Positions 47,226 to 55,087 of a DNA stretch of 64,000 bases are shown in pieces. The stretch comes from Microbacterium dextranolyticum. GTDB lineage: Bacteria > Actinomycetota > Actinomycetes > Actinomycetales > Microbacteriaceae. Numbering within the stretch: the first letter of the stretch is position 1; the number at the start of each line of letters is the position of its first letter. The DNA lies in NCBI RefSeq assembly GCF_016907295.1, contig NZ_JAFBBR010000001.1:1736001-1800000 (forward strand). The letters are read 5' to 3'. The translations under genes were made by a program, and so were the position numbers. Below the pieces are notes generated by a model that saw only the letters and a program-made list of their open reading frames with translations, was not told the origin of the DNA and searched no databases.

Positions 47226-47446
47226 GTGTGTCTTTCTGCCGCTCCGTCGTGCGCCTCGATCACGGCTCGGAGGCGGCACCCGAGTGCATGCGCATCCTCC
47301 CATGACGCATCCCAGACTTCCCCGCGCGCCTCAGCCCGTGCGCTGAGCGCGAGCACGCTCAGATCGGCGAGGGCACGAGACAAGTCGGTTTCCATGCCCT
47401 CGCCGAGCGCACGGGCGAGGTCGCCGGCTGTCCAGTCGGAGGTCAC
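47222..47446 (-). CDS. Small element protein, 74 residues
   Basis: From GTG; helical (LARALGEGMETDLSRALADLSVLALSARAEARG). Overlaps the surface-protein gene at ATGA. The CCGACCATGAT motif is just ahead. Function unknown. Confidence 0.6.
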   Translation of the reverse strand: MTSDWTAGDLARALGEGMETDLSRALADLSVLALSARAEARGEVWDASWEDAHALGCRLRAVIEAHDGAAERHT

Positions 47447-47463
47447 CGGGGGATCATGGTCGG

Positions 47464-47877
47464 TCAGCCGGAGCAGTTACTCGACGACATCTCCAGGAGC
47501 ACCCACTGCCCCTCCGTCTGTGCAGCGCCAGGAGGACGCATCCCCACCGAAATGAGGCTTCCGTCCTTCGGAGTCACGAGGATGCTCCCGTCGCCCTGCG
47601 CTACCGCTTCTTCGGGCTGACCGCTCATCGGCGTGAAGTCCTTGGTATCCGAGATGGTGACGGGCTTGTCGGAAATACACACAAGCACGCGACCGACGCC
47701 CATCTGCTTGTAGGTGTCAGCGAGCGAGATGGTTCCGCCCTCACTCGCGTCAATCGAGTACCACGTCTTCGTCGGCTCCGGCTTGACGAGCGGGAGTGTA
47801 CCCCCCGCTCCGCACCCCGCCAAGAATAGAACGGCACCGATAGACGCCCCCGCCACAGCAAACGCGCGCTTTCGCAT
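47464..47877 (-). CDS. Small lipoprotein of the element
   Basis: 137 residues. Signal with a basic start (MRKRAFAV), hydrophobic core and lipobox FLAGCG, so the mature protein is a membrane-anchored lipoprotein. The rest is beta-rich. GAGGGGGT precedes the ATG. Divergent from the XRE regulator; two palindromes lie between them. Lipoproteins of conjugative elements often act in surface exclusion, an inference here. Confidence 0.8.
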   Translation of the reverse strand: MRKRAFAVAGASIGAVLFLAGCGAGGTLPLVKPEPTKTWYSIDASEGGTISLADTYKQMGVGRVLVCISDKPVTISDTKDFTPMSGQPEEAVAQGDGSILVTPKDGSLISVGMRPPGAAQTEGQWVLLEMSSSNCSG

Positions 47878-47910
47878 CGCGACCCCCTCTTCGTTCGCTG
47901 CACCGCCGCT

Positions 47911-47930
47911 CGGTACAGCATGTTGTACCG
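47911..47930. promoter_or_regulatory. XRE operator candidate, site 1 (GTACA-N6-TGTAC)
   Basis: CGGTACA and TGTACCG form a 7-bp inverted repeat around a 6-base centre, between the divergent lipoprotein and XRE genes. Confidence 0.7.
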
Positions 47931-47932
47931 AA

Positions 47933-47950
47933 AGTACAGGGTGCTGTACT
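47933..47950. promoter_or_regulatory. XRE operator candidate, site 2 (GTACA-N6-TGTAC)
   Basis: AGTACAG-GGTG-CTGTACT, a perfect 7-bp inverted repeat. It shares with site 1 the core GTACA-N6-TGTAC. The two centres are 21 bp apart, two helical turns, which suits cooperative binding of a dimeric repressor. Confidence 0.75.
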
Positions 47951-47983
47951 GCTTCGCGAACTGTGATCGACTCGACTGGGAAG

Positions 47984-48211
47984 ATGCTTCCCCCTGAGCC
48001 AAATCTCGACGCCCTGCGCGGCATCTTCGACGCGCGCCGCCACGCGGCGGGGTGGACCTACGAGGAACTCGCCGAACGATCTGGGATCAGTCGCCAGACG
48101 CTGCTGAACCTCGCGAGCGGCAGGTACCGCGGCGACCTGCGGACGTGGTTGCTCCTCGCTCGCGCCTTCGAGACGGACCTCGACACGCTCCTCGCGCCGG
48201 TGTGGGAGTAA
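47984..48211 (+). CDS. XRE/Cro-family DNA-binding protein
   Basis: 75 residues, little more than a Cro-like helix-turn-helix (YEELAERSGISRQTLLNLASG). ATG at 47984 with GGGAAG ahead; an in-frame GTG seven codons upstream is an alternative. It faces the lipoprotein operon across two GTACA-N6-TGTAC palindromes, so it probably represses both directions. Confidence 0.8.
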   Translation: MLPPEPNLDALRGIFDARRHAAGWTYEELAERSGISRQTLLNLASGRYRGDLRTWLLLARAFETDLDTLLAPVWE

Positions 48212-48214
48212 GTC

Positions 48215-48796
48215 TCAAACGCTCTTGAGATCGTGGAGGCGAGCCCACGCGGCGGGAAACATCTGCTCCGCCACAGTCGTCGCCTTTTGATTCCAGGCGC
48301 CACCCCCGATGGACGCCCGGCGACCGGACACGATATGCGCGCAAGCCGTAAGGAAGCCCTCCCACTGCTCCGGTGTTTCGGGAAGAGCGACGGCGGTTTT
48401 ATCAAGACTCCACTGAGGCTGTGCGGTTTCCGCGACAAAGACAATAAGGTCATCCTCGAACGCCACGCGAACGAAGGGCGCGCGAGCGAGTACGACCATA
48501 CTTGCGGGCTCATCGCGCAGGGCATCCTTGCCGACCTCGATGCCGTGATCGTTTCGCCAACCGATCTCTTCGCCGACGCGGTCACTAAGCCCAACGGCGC
48601 TGCTTGCGCTCCCGATGTAAACCACCGCATGCGGCGCCTCACGCGTCGCCCACACGTAAACTCCCGGGGCATTGGGGATCTCGCTCCGTGCTTCGATTCG
48701 CGTCCATTCGAGGGCTGTGATCTCGCGGATCGCGTCAACGGTGATCGCGCGGATCTCGTGCCGCGTGCGGAACCTCTCGAACAGATCAGCAGCCAT
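48215..48796 (-). CDS. GIY-YIG-like nuclease-fold protein
   Basis: About 193 residues. PGVYVWATREAPHAVVYIGS is a GIY-YIG-type pair of strands (GVY and YIG), and SDRVGEEI supplies the Arg of the fold's helix. No attached DNA-binding domain is visible. The start at 48796 is chosen over 48814 by position only. It may be a free-standing endonuclease of the element; the activity is not shown. Confidence 0.6.
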   Translation of the reverse strand: MAADLFERFRTRHEIRAITVDAIREITALEWTRIEARSEIPNAPGVYVWATREAPHAVVYIGSASSAVGLSDRVGEEIGWRNDHGIEVGKDALRDEPASMVVLARAPFVRVAFEDDLIVFVAETAQPQWSLDKTAVALPETPEQWEGFLTACAHIVSGRRASIGGGAWNQKATTVAEQMFPAAWARLHDLKSV

Positions 48797-48814
48797 ACGT
48801 CCCACGCTACACAT

Positions 48815-49356
48815 CGGTTTCGCGGCGCCCTCCGCTCGCACAACCTTCCGGCATACCGAAGCACACGCACTCTCCACGCATGCTCCCGGCTCCCCAAGCA
48901 CTCAGAGGGAAGACACTCACACAGCAGAACAGAACCTAGAGAAGAGGAAGAAGAGAAGAAATAGGTAGGTCTCATCACACTCCCTCTGACCCTCCTCCCT
49001 GCACCGACCCTCGTCCTCGAAACGCTCCCCGTACCGGCGTCCGCCCCGCGCTGCTCCCCTGTGCATGCTCCGGGCTACTGCTCCCTCTGACCTGCTCCGC
49101 TCCCCCGCCCTGCGTCCACGCCCTCTCGCTGCGCCGACCTCGATGCGGAGCCCTGCGGGCTCCCTCCGGCTTGCCGCTGAGTCGACCTCTGCTTGCGCTG
49201 CCGCCTGCGGCTTGAGCCCCGCGTCTCGCGCTGCCCGCGTCTCGCCCCGCGTGTCGGTTTGCGCTGCGCTTCGTTGAGTGGTAATGCACTATCCGATCAC
49301 ATCTGCTAATATAGGGACTACCCGTAGGGAGTCCCTAATAGAGATATACGGAACTG
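48815..49356. other. 540-bp non-coding, strand-skewed region with short repeats
   Basis: No credible gene on either strand. From 48938 to 48965 the + strand is almost all purines; from about 48975 to 49260 it is rich in C and T. It holds CTCCCTCTGACC twice (48979, 49081), three direct repeats CCGCGTCTCGC or near (49219, 49235, 49247) and a GGAGCCC/GGGCTCC hairpin (about 49147-49163). It lies ahead of the winged-helix gene of the replication module and could be an origin. Confidence 0.5.
49307..49337 (+). promoter_or_regulatory. Promoter and operator of the 49357 gene
   Basis: TAATAT at 49307-49312 is a good -10 box. It abuts a perfect 8-bp inverted repeat, TAGGGACT and AGTCCCTA at 49312-49337 with a 10-base centre. 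A regulator bound there would cover the transcription start; the winged-helix protein encoded next could be that regulator. Confidence 0.6.
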
Positions 49357-50562
49357 ATGACGCCACGAAACTCGCTCGACCTCCCCGCGCTCGACGCTAC
49401 GCTCGGTCCGGTGCTCACCTCAGCGCTGCGCGCCGGTCGTCCCGCGACCGCCGTCGTGCTCGCTGTTCTCGCTCGTGCTCACTCCGAGAACGTGCCCGCC
49501 GGACGGTGTCGCGTCTGGCTCCGGTCGCGCTGCCGGGACGCTGAGGTTGCGCAGATCGTCACCGAGACGGCGGCGTGGCGGACGCTGACCGCTGCCGCGA
49601 AGCGTCATGGCGCGGAATCCCCCATCGTGCGGAGGCGACGGATCGCGCGCCGCGCTGTGGCGGCATTGCTTCAGCCTCTCCCTGCGGGTGATGCCGCACT
49701 GATCGCCGTGCTCGCGCTCGGGATGCTCGACGACGAGAATGCGTGGGACTCGGCGCTCGTGAGCAAGCGCCTCGGCGTCACCCTCGGAGTCACACACACT
49801 GCGGTGAGCGCGCGCGTGCGGAAGCTCGTCGAGAGCGGGACGCTCACGCTGCTCAGCCGAGGTCGCGGTGTGCCCGGGCGCGTGCGGTTCGCCAAGCTGC
49901 CTGCGAGCGTGAGCAGCACACTCGAATCGAACCCGACAGCCGTGGGTCTCGTCGATCTACTGGCGGGAGAGAGTGAGGCATCTCCCGTATCGAACGGCGG
50001 CGCCGCCAATGCGGCTGCCGTTCTGCGCGCGGTCACCGAGCCGAGCGTGGGGTACGGACCGCTCTCCGATGCCGCATGGCAGTATGCGCTTCTCCGCGCA
50101 CTCGGAGCCGAGGACGCACTCCCCCAAGGTCGTCGCACCCGCGCGCGCCGTGCACTCCGGTCTGCGGGGCTCGATCCGGACGACGCGCGAGCGTTCGTTG
50201 ATGCCGCACGCACCCTCAGCGAGGGAGAGCCGGCTCGCCTCCGGGATGAGCGCGAGGCGGGGCGCGCGGTCGAGGCTGCGGAGCGCGCTGCGTCAGCGGA
50301 GCGATCGCGCGCACAGAAGAAGGCGGTCCACGAGAAGGTGCTCCCGGGGCTGCTCGCGCACGTCGGTGCGGTCCCGAAGACGCCGACCCGGGAATGGGTG
50401 GGCGCGATGCGCGAGGCGTGCGCCGGGGTCGTCGCCGACGAGAGCAAGCGCGAGGTCGTCGCGCTGCTGCGGGGCGCGTTGCGGCAGAAGCTTTTGCGCG
50501 CGGGCTGGTCGACCGACGAGGTCACCCGGGGAATCGCAATCATCCTCCCGAAGGCGGCATGA
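49357..50562 (+). CDS. Winged-helix protein of the replication module
   Basis: 401 residues, no clear family. About residues 145-190 look like a winged helix (VSKRLGVTLGVTHTAVSARVRKLVESGTLTLLSRG). The remainder is Ala/Arg-rich and helical, with a basic linker (ERAASAERSRAQKKAVHEKV). It sits between a repeat-bearing non-coding region and replication genes, so a replication initiator or master regulator is plausible. Only the winged helix is supported by sequence. Confidence 0.65.
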   Translation: MTPRNSLDLPALDATLGPVLTSALRAGRPATAVVLAVLARAHSENVPAGRCRVWLRSRCRDAEVAQIVTETAAWRTLTAAAKRHGAESPIVRRRRIARRAVAALLQPLPAGDAALIAVLALGMLDDENAWDSALVSKRLGVTLGVTHTAVSARVRKLVESGTLTLLSRGRGVPGRVRFAKLPASVSSTLESNPTAVGLVDLLAGESEASPVSNGGAANAAAVLRAVTEPSVGYGPLSDAAWQYALLRALGAEDALPQGRRTRARRALRSAGLDPDDARAFVDAARTLSEGEPARLRDEREAGRAVEAAERAASAERSRAQKKAVHEKVLPGLLAHVGAVPKTPTREWVGAMREACAGVVADESKREVVALLRGALRQKLLRAGWSTDEVTRGIAIILPKAA

Positions 50563-50563
50563 C

Positions 50564-50773
50564 ATGCGCACGCTCTTCACCCTCGGGTTCTTCGGACTCG
50601 TCGCGGTCGCATTCGCGTTGTACGTGCTCGCGCTGATCTCCGCCTTCGTCTTCGTCAGCCTCGGGCAGTTCGTCGTGTGGCTGACAACGGACGGCTTGCC
50701 GGTGACGATTGGCGCCGCGGTCGTGGTAATCGTTGCGCTCGCGTTCGGGCGGTGCGGGCGACGCGCTAATTGA
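50564..50773 (+). CDS. Small membrane protein
   Basis: 69 residues, two membrane helices (LFTLGFFGLVAVAFALYVLAL and VTIGAAVVVIVALAFG). Starts one base after the winged-helix stop, so probably co-translated. Function unknown. Confidence 0.65.
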   Translation: MRTLFTLGFFGLVAVAFALYVLALISAFVFVSLGQFVVWLTTDGLPVTIGAAVVVIVALAFGRCGRRAN

Positions 50774-51042
50774 GCCTGCGACAGTCCTTCGTGTGACAAT
50801 CGCGCAGCGGCTACGTTCGGTTGCGGACCGTCAGCCCATGAGAGGGGTGCGACGAGCGGGTAAGTCGAACGCCCGTAGGGACAACGCATTCGACAGGATT
50901 ACTACCGCAACGCGCCCGCTCCACATTCTGCACACGGCGCGGGGGAGAGACACTCCTCTCAGAGCACTCGCCTTTGAAACCGGTAGCCGCTAGCGTTACG
51001 GCATGACCTCGGTCCCGTGAGGTCCATTGTTCAGGGGGTCAG
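50774..51042. promoter_or_regulatory. Intergenic region upstream of the MBL-fold gene
   Basis: 269 bases without a credible gene. A GGGGG tract just ahead of the GTG may be its ribosome binding site. No convincing promoter or operator. Confidence 0.3.
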
Positions 51043-52206
51043 GTGGCTGGTGCGACGACGCGGCTGACTGCGAAACGGATACAATATCGCGTCGGTCATG
51101 GCGGTTTTCACGCAACATTCGTCAACCCGAGTGCGCCGTCGCTCGACGATCGCTTGACCTACGTCTACGACGTAGGCGCGAAGCCCCATAAGGCTCTTCT
51201 GCTGAGCGCAATCGACGATTTCAGCGCTGGGGTCGCGAGCTACGGTATCTCGCGGGTCGACTACATCTTCCTGTCCCACATCGACGAGGATCACGTGAAT
51301 GGTCTGGTCGAACTCCTGGACGCGCTGAAGCGCCACGTGCCGCAGATCACGGTGCTGAATGTTGTCCTACCTTGGCTCTCCCCTGTGCAGAAGCTTTTGA
51401 CTCAAGCCCGGAACAACCATCGGCAGAAGGAAACCGCGGTCACGAACCTTGTCTCATCCGATGAAGAAGCGGACAAATTCCTCGAACGGCTTGGCGTCGG
51501 CAATGTTATCCGGGTGACTGCGGAGGGCGACGGCGTGGGGACAACGGGCTCTGTGCGCACACAGGGTAAACCGCTTGCACACTCCCTCAGTGCATGGACG
51601 TTGCTCCCGATCAAGATGCCCACTCCTCCGGGGTTCGAAGCAGCATTCAAAACGGAACTTGACCGCCTGATCTCGGGCGCAAAGCTCGACCCGAATGATA
51701 CGAAGGATCACGCGAAAATCATCGCTAAGCACCGCCCTTCCATCCGCAAAGCCATGAACAAGGTCGCGGGCTTAGTCAACGTTCTGCCAGCTCACATCAC
51801 AAACTGGTCTTCGCTCGCGCTTCTACACGGAGCCGATTTACCATCGCCAGCTTGCACTGTCACCACACCAGCAAATCATGCTGACATTGACTGCACGCAC
51901 GGGTGGTTGCATACGGGAGACCTACCTCTGAAAGAGGCTGCCGTTTGGGCAAACCTCAAGAGCAAACTGACGAAAGCAAAGCTCGGGACGCCCCTCTGCG
52001 CTGTCGCCGCACCACATCACGGGTCTCAGAACGATCATGAGGACGACTTGTACGCGTACACGACCCCGGGGACGGTCTTCCTGAATGCTGGCAGGAAGCT
52101 CTCGGGCGTCAACAAAGGAACACCGTCGTACAACTACAACTTGCCCATCGTCATCGCCTCGGCAAAGCACCATCGAGCCAACCCGATCGAGCTCGACAAC
52201 CCCTGA
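51043..52206 (+). CDS. Metallo-beta-lactamase-fold hydrolase (cargo gene)
   Basis: 387 residues from GTG. LSHIDEDHVNGL (about residues 77-88) is the H-x-D-x-D-H variant of the MBL metal site; APHHGSQNDHEDDL near residue 324 supplies a later His. A large insertion (Lys-rich) separates them. Such ComEC-like free MBL proteins occur in defence islands and elements, but a role is not known. Base composition is clearly less GC-rich than its neighbours, with more A and T at third codon positions, so it was probably acquired separately. Confidence 0.75.
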   Translation: MAGATTRLTAKRIQYRVGHGGFHATFVNPSAPSLDDRLTYVYDVGAKPHKALLLSAIDDFSAGVASYGISRVDYIFLSHIDEDHVNGLVELLDALKRHVPQITVLNVVLPWLSPVQKLLTQARNNHRQKETAVTNLVSSDEEADKFLERLGVGNVIRVTAEGDGVGTTGSVRTQGKPLAHSLSAWTLLPIKMPTPPGFEAAFKTELDRLISGAKLDPNDTKDHAKIIAKHRPSIRKAMNKVAGLVNVLPAHITNWSSLALLHGADLPSPACTVTTPANHADIDCTHGWLHTGDLPLKEAAVWANLKSKLTKAKLGTPLCAVAAPHHGSQNDHEDDLYAYTTPGTVFLNAGRKLSGVNKGTPSYNYNLPIVIASAKHHRANPIELDNP

Positions 52207-52310
52207 CCCGCGTCCCGATCCGACCGGTGTACGTCGCCTCGATGATGCCGCGCGTTCGCGATGGTCCTCAGCCTGTGTCTGGGGTGAGGTCTGCGCAGTC
52301 AGATACGAGA

Positions 52311-52339
52311 GAATGCCCCGGCGAGCAACCGGGGCATTC
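52311..52339. terminator. Terminator between the convergent MBL and SNF2 genes
   Basis: Perfect 11-bp stem (GAATGCCCCGG and complement) with a seven-base loop. Confidence 0.85.
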
Positions 52340-52369
52340 CTAGACGGGCTTGTGTCGGGGCGGTGCGGC

Positions 52370-54016
52370 TCACGCAGCGAGTTCGTGCCCCGGGATCTCG
52401 ACTTTCATCGACCGAGCGACAACCTCCGCGATGAGAACGGACAACGACTGTCCCTGCGCCTGAGCACGGTCCTCGCCGTCGATGACTGCCGCCGCGATTC
52501 CCGCCTTAGCAGCGACCGTGTCGGCGAGCTTCTTGTCGAGCGTCGAGGAAGCGATCACTCGCCACGCGGTGACCGGCTCGTCTTGTCCGATGCGGTGAAC
52601 GCGGTCGATTGCCTGGTCCTGCCCTGCCGCGGTCCACGGGAGTTCACCGAGGACGACCTGTGATGCGCGGTGCAGCGTAATGCCGACACCGCTCGCCTCA
52701 ATGGATGCGACGATCACATCGAGGTCGCCGCCCTGGAACCCGTCGATGGTTCGCTGCCGCGCATCCGGGTTCTGCCCGCCGAGGATCGTGCCGACGGGGT
52801 GCCCCGCTGCGCACAGCGCTGCGGCGATCCCCTCGACGACCTCACGGTGGTGTGCGAAGACGACGACCGGACCTGAGGTCAGGAGCGACTCCGCCTGCGC
52901 GACGACGAGATCGACCTTGCCGAGACCGAGGAGCTTGCGGAGGTGGCTGATCTCAGTGAACCCGACGCTGCCGCTCAACTCTCGACCGACGATGCGGCGG
53001 ACGAGGTCAAAGTCGATGTCCCTGGCGCGGACGCCGTCGTTCTTCGCCTGATCCTTGATCGCTGCGACGAGCCGCTTAACCAGCGCTGCCTGTGCAGCTT
53101 TCACGTCGCGCGCGCCCTCCCCGGAGAGCGAAACCGGCAGGTCAACCACGGTGCGCTCGGGGAGGTCGGTGACCTCGCTCTTGCGGCGACGGACCATACC
53201 TACCCGGAGGAGCTTTTCGTTCAGTTCGCCGAGGTTGGTCGCGCCATTCATATCCCAGCCGTACTTCGTCTGGACAGCGCCCGCGTAGCGCTTAGCGAAC
53301 GCCCAGAAGCCGCCGAGACTGTCGATGAGACCGAGGTGCCCAAGCGGCGCCGCGAGTTCGATGGGGCGGTTCGGGATCGGAGTGCCGGAGAGGTACGTCT
53401 TGAATCCGCTGCCGACAGCGGTGGCGATCTTCTCGACTGCTTGCGTGCGTGCTGCCTTGCGATCCTTCACGTAGTGAGCCTCATCGACGACGAGCGAATC
53501 CGGACGCCACGCGAGGATGGCGTCAAGGTGTGCGCCGAGGATGTCGTAGTTGACAATGACGACCTCCGCCTCCCGGGGGATCGGGGTGCTCTTGCGACCG
53601 TCGAGGACGAGCGTCTCGCGCCCGGGCGTCCACATTTCGACCTCGCGAGCCCAGTTCGTCTTTACGACGGCGGGGACGACGACCAAGGTGCGCTGAGCGC
53701 CTGCTGCCGCCGCGCTGACGAGCGAAGTAGCCGTCTTGCCCAGTCCCGGCTCATCGGCGAGGTAAAGGGCGCGAGAGCCGCTCTGAACCGCTGCGACGAC
53801 CGCTGCCTGGTGCGGCATGAGGCGCTCGGCGTTCGTCCCGGCGACGGCAACGGTCTGAACCGCCGGGAGAACGAACTCGACTGGGCGGTTCGGGTCGTGC
53901 TCCGCGCACCAGACAACCCACCGTCCGTTGCGCTTGGCGGTGACTCCACCGCCGGATTCGACGCGAACGTCGCAGTTGATGCAGGTTCCGGGATAGCGAT
54001 TTGTGATCGTGGTCAT
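52370..54016 (-). CDS. SNF2-family helicase
   Basis: 548 residues. Two N-terminal pairs, CINC and CAEH (C12, C15, C37, H40), look like a small zinc site. The helicase core follows: DEPGLGKT (Walker A, 88-95), VVDEAHYVKD, the AHHREVVEGIAAAL region and VHRIGQDEPVTAWRV (motif VI). Actinophages and elements encode such helicases, used in replication or repair. The ATG lies five bases past promoter P1, so its mRNA is probably leaderless; it has no Shine-Dalgarno. Confidence 0.9.
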   Translation of the reverse strand: MTTITNRYPGTCINCDVRVESGGGVTAKRNGRWVVWCAEHDPNRPVEFVLPAVQTVAVAGTNAERLMPHQAAVVAAVQSGSRALYLADEPGLGKTATSLVSAAAAGAQRTLVVVPAVVKTNWAREVEMWTPGRETLVLDGRKSTPIPREAEVVIVNYDILGAHLDAILAWRPDSLVVDEAHYVKDRKAARTQAVEKIATAVGSGFKTYLSGTPIPNRPIELAAPLGHLGLIDSLGGFWAFAKRYAGAVQTKYGWDMNGATNLGELNEKLLRVGMVRRRKSEVTDLPERTVVDLPVSLSGEGARDVKAAQAALVKRLVAAIKDQAKNDGVRARDIDFDLVRRIVGRELSGSVGFTEISHLRKLLGLGKVDLVVAQAESLLTSGPVVVFAHHREVVEGIAAALCAAGHPVGTILGGQNPDARQRTIDGFQGGDLDVIVASIEASGVGITLHRASQVVLGELPWTAAGQDQAIDRVHRIGQDEPVTAWRVIASSTLDKKLADTVAAKAGIAAAVIDGEDRAQAQGQSLSVLIAEVVARSMKVEIPGHELAA

Positions 54017-54021
54017 GCGTC

Positions 54022-54051
54022 GTTACACGCATGTCCAGCCCTCCGCTGGAC
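54022..54051 (-). promoter_or_regulatory. Element promoter P1 (SNF2 helicase)
   Basis: Minus strand: GTCCAGC, 16-base spacer, GTGTAAC, then the ATG after five bases. One of five copies of the element's promoter family. The spacer contains a second, inverted GTCCAGC. Confidence 0.75.
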
Positions 54052-54383
54052 GCTTTCACCGACAAAGTGTGCCGATTCCACCGCGTTTTGTCCAGGCTGT
54101 CCACCCTTGTCCACCCCGTTGTCCACCCCCGACTTCCCTACTCTCGACAGGGATCGCGGCGGTCTTGTCCAGCTGTCCAGGCTGCACGGGGATAGGCACT
54201 TACATATAGGGATAGATCGGGTGCGTGAGGGGTGTGTGGTGCGCTCCGTGTGACGTACCTATATTTCACCTGGACACCTGGACAACCTATATAAATAGGG
54301 GGTTTTGCCCACTGTTTTCAAGGGTTCGTGGCTGTCCACCCCCACCTGGACAAGCCTGGACAGCCTGGACAAGCCCAGGAACC

Positions 54384-54413
54384 GTCCAGCGGAGTTGTCG
54401 GCGTGCGTGTAAC
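54384..54413 (+). promoter_or_regulatory. Element promoter P2 (DUF3223-primase operon)
   Basis: GTCCAGC-N16-GTGTAAC followed by GGCGC and ATG, identical to P5 in the last 12 bases. The mRNA is probably leaderless. Confidence 0.75.
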
Positions 54414-54418
54414 GGCGC

Positions 54419-55087
54419 ATGGCAACTCGAACCATCGCCTTCAACGGCACCCCCCACACGACCACCAAAGCCGCGACCCTCGCACTGCGGGGCTTCGTCG
54501 CAACGATCCCCCAGCGCATCTGGCTCCGCCCCGGCGATCCTCGCTTCGAAGTGCTGCGGGGCGCGCTGGAGAACCACTACTCGTGGGGCGACCGCCTTGA
54601 CGAGATCGTGAAGCTCCGCTTCGAACCTGAGTCCCCCGCGGGGACCGCCTGCCGGGTGATCCTCAGCGACGGACGCTCGGACAAAATCTCGTGGACACGC
54701 ACCTTCAAGCCCGCCCCTACCGCGTACGGCAGGGCCGTCGCGGCTCTGCGCCACGAGGTCGGCGACCAGTCTCGCGACTACCGCGACAAGATCGCTGCCG
54801 GAGAGATCCCCGCGATCTGCGCACTGACGAAGCGCCCCCTCGAACCCGGGTACGAGATCGACCACTATGCGCCGTCTTTCCAGCGACTCGCCGCCGACTG
54901 GCTCGAAGGGCAGGGCGGCTTCGACGCGATCCCGGTCGAGCGCATCGAGGGCAGCGGCGGGTGGCGAATCGCCGACGACGAGATCGCCGACGACTGGTGG
55001 TTCTACCACCGCGACCACGCACGGCTCCGCGCGGTCAATGCGGAGCCGCACAAGCGCCGCACGAAGCGCCAGGCGGCAACGCGATGA
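54419..55087 (+). CDS. DUF3223 (DCL-like) domain protein
   Basis: 222 residues. The N-terminal 95 residues match the DUF3223/DCL family (GDPRFEVLRGALENHYSWGDRL, then VKLRF). The C-terminal part has an EIDHYAPSF motif after ICALTKRPLEPG, resembling an HNH nuclease pair, and ends in basic residues. Its stop overlaps the ATG of the primase gene, so the two are made together. Role in the element's replication unknown. Confidence 0.75.
   Translation: MATRTIAFNGTPHTTTKAATLALRGFVATIPQRIWLRPGDPRFEVLRGALENHYSWGDRLDEIVKLRFEPESPAGTACRVILSDGRSDKISWTRTFKPAPTAYGRAVAALRHEVGDQSRDYRDKIAAGEIPAICALTKRPLEPGYEIDHYAPSFQRLAADWLEGQGGFDAIPVERIEGSGGWRIADDEIADDWWFYHRDHARLRAVNAEPHKRRTKRQAATR

Noticed and set aside
52261..52369. 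Small gene between the MBL and SNF2 genes
   Set aside because: The space is filled by a clear bidirectional terminator and has no start with a ribosome binding site.
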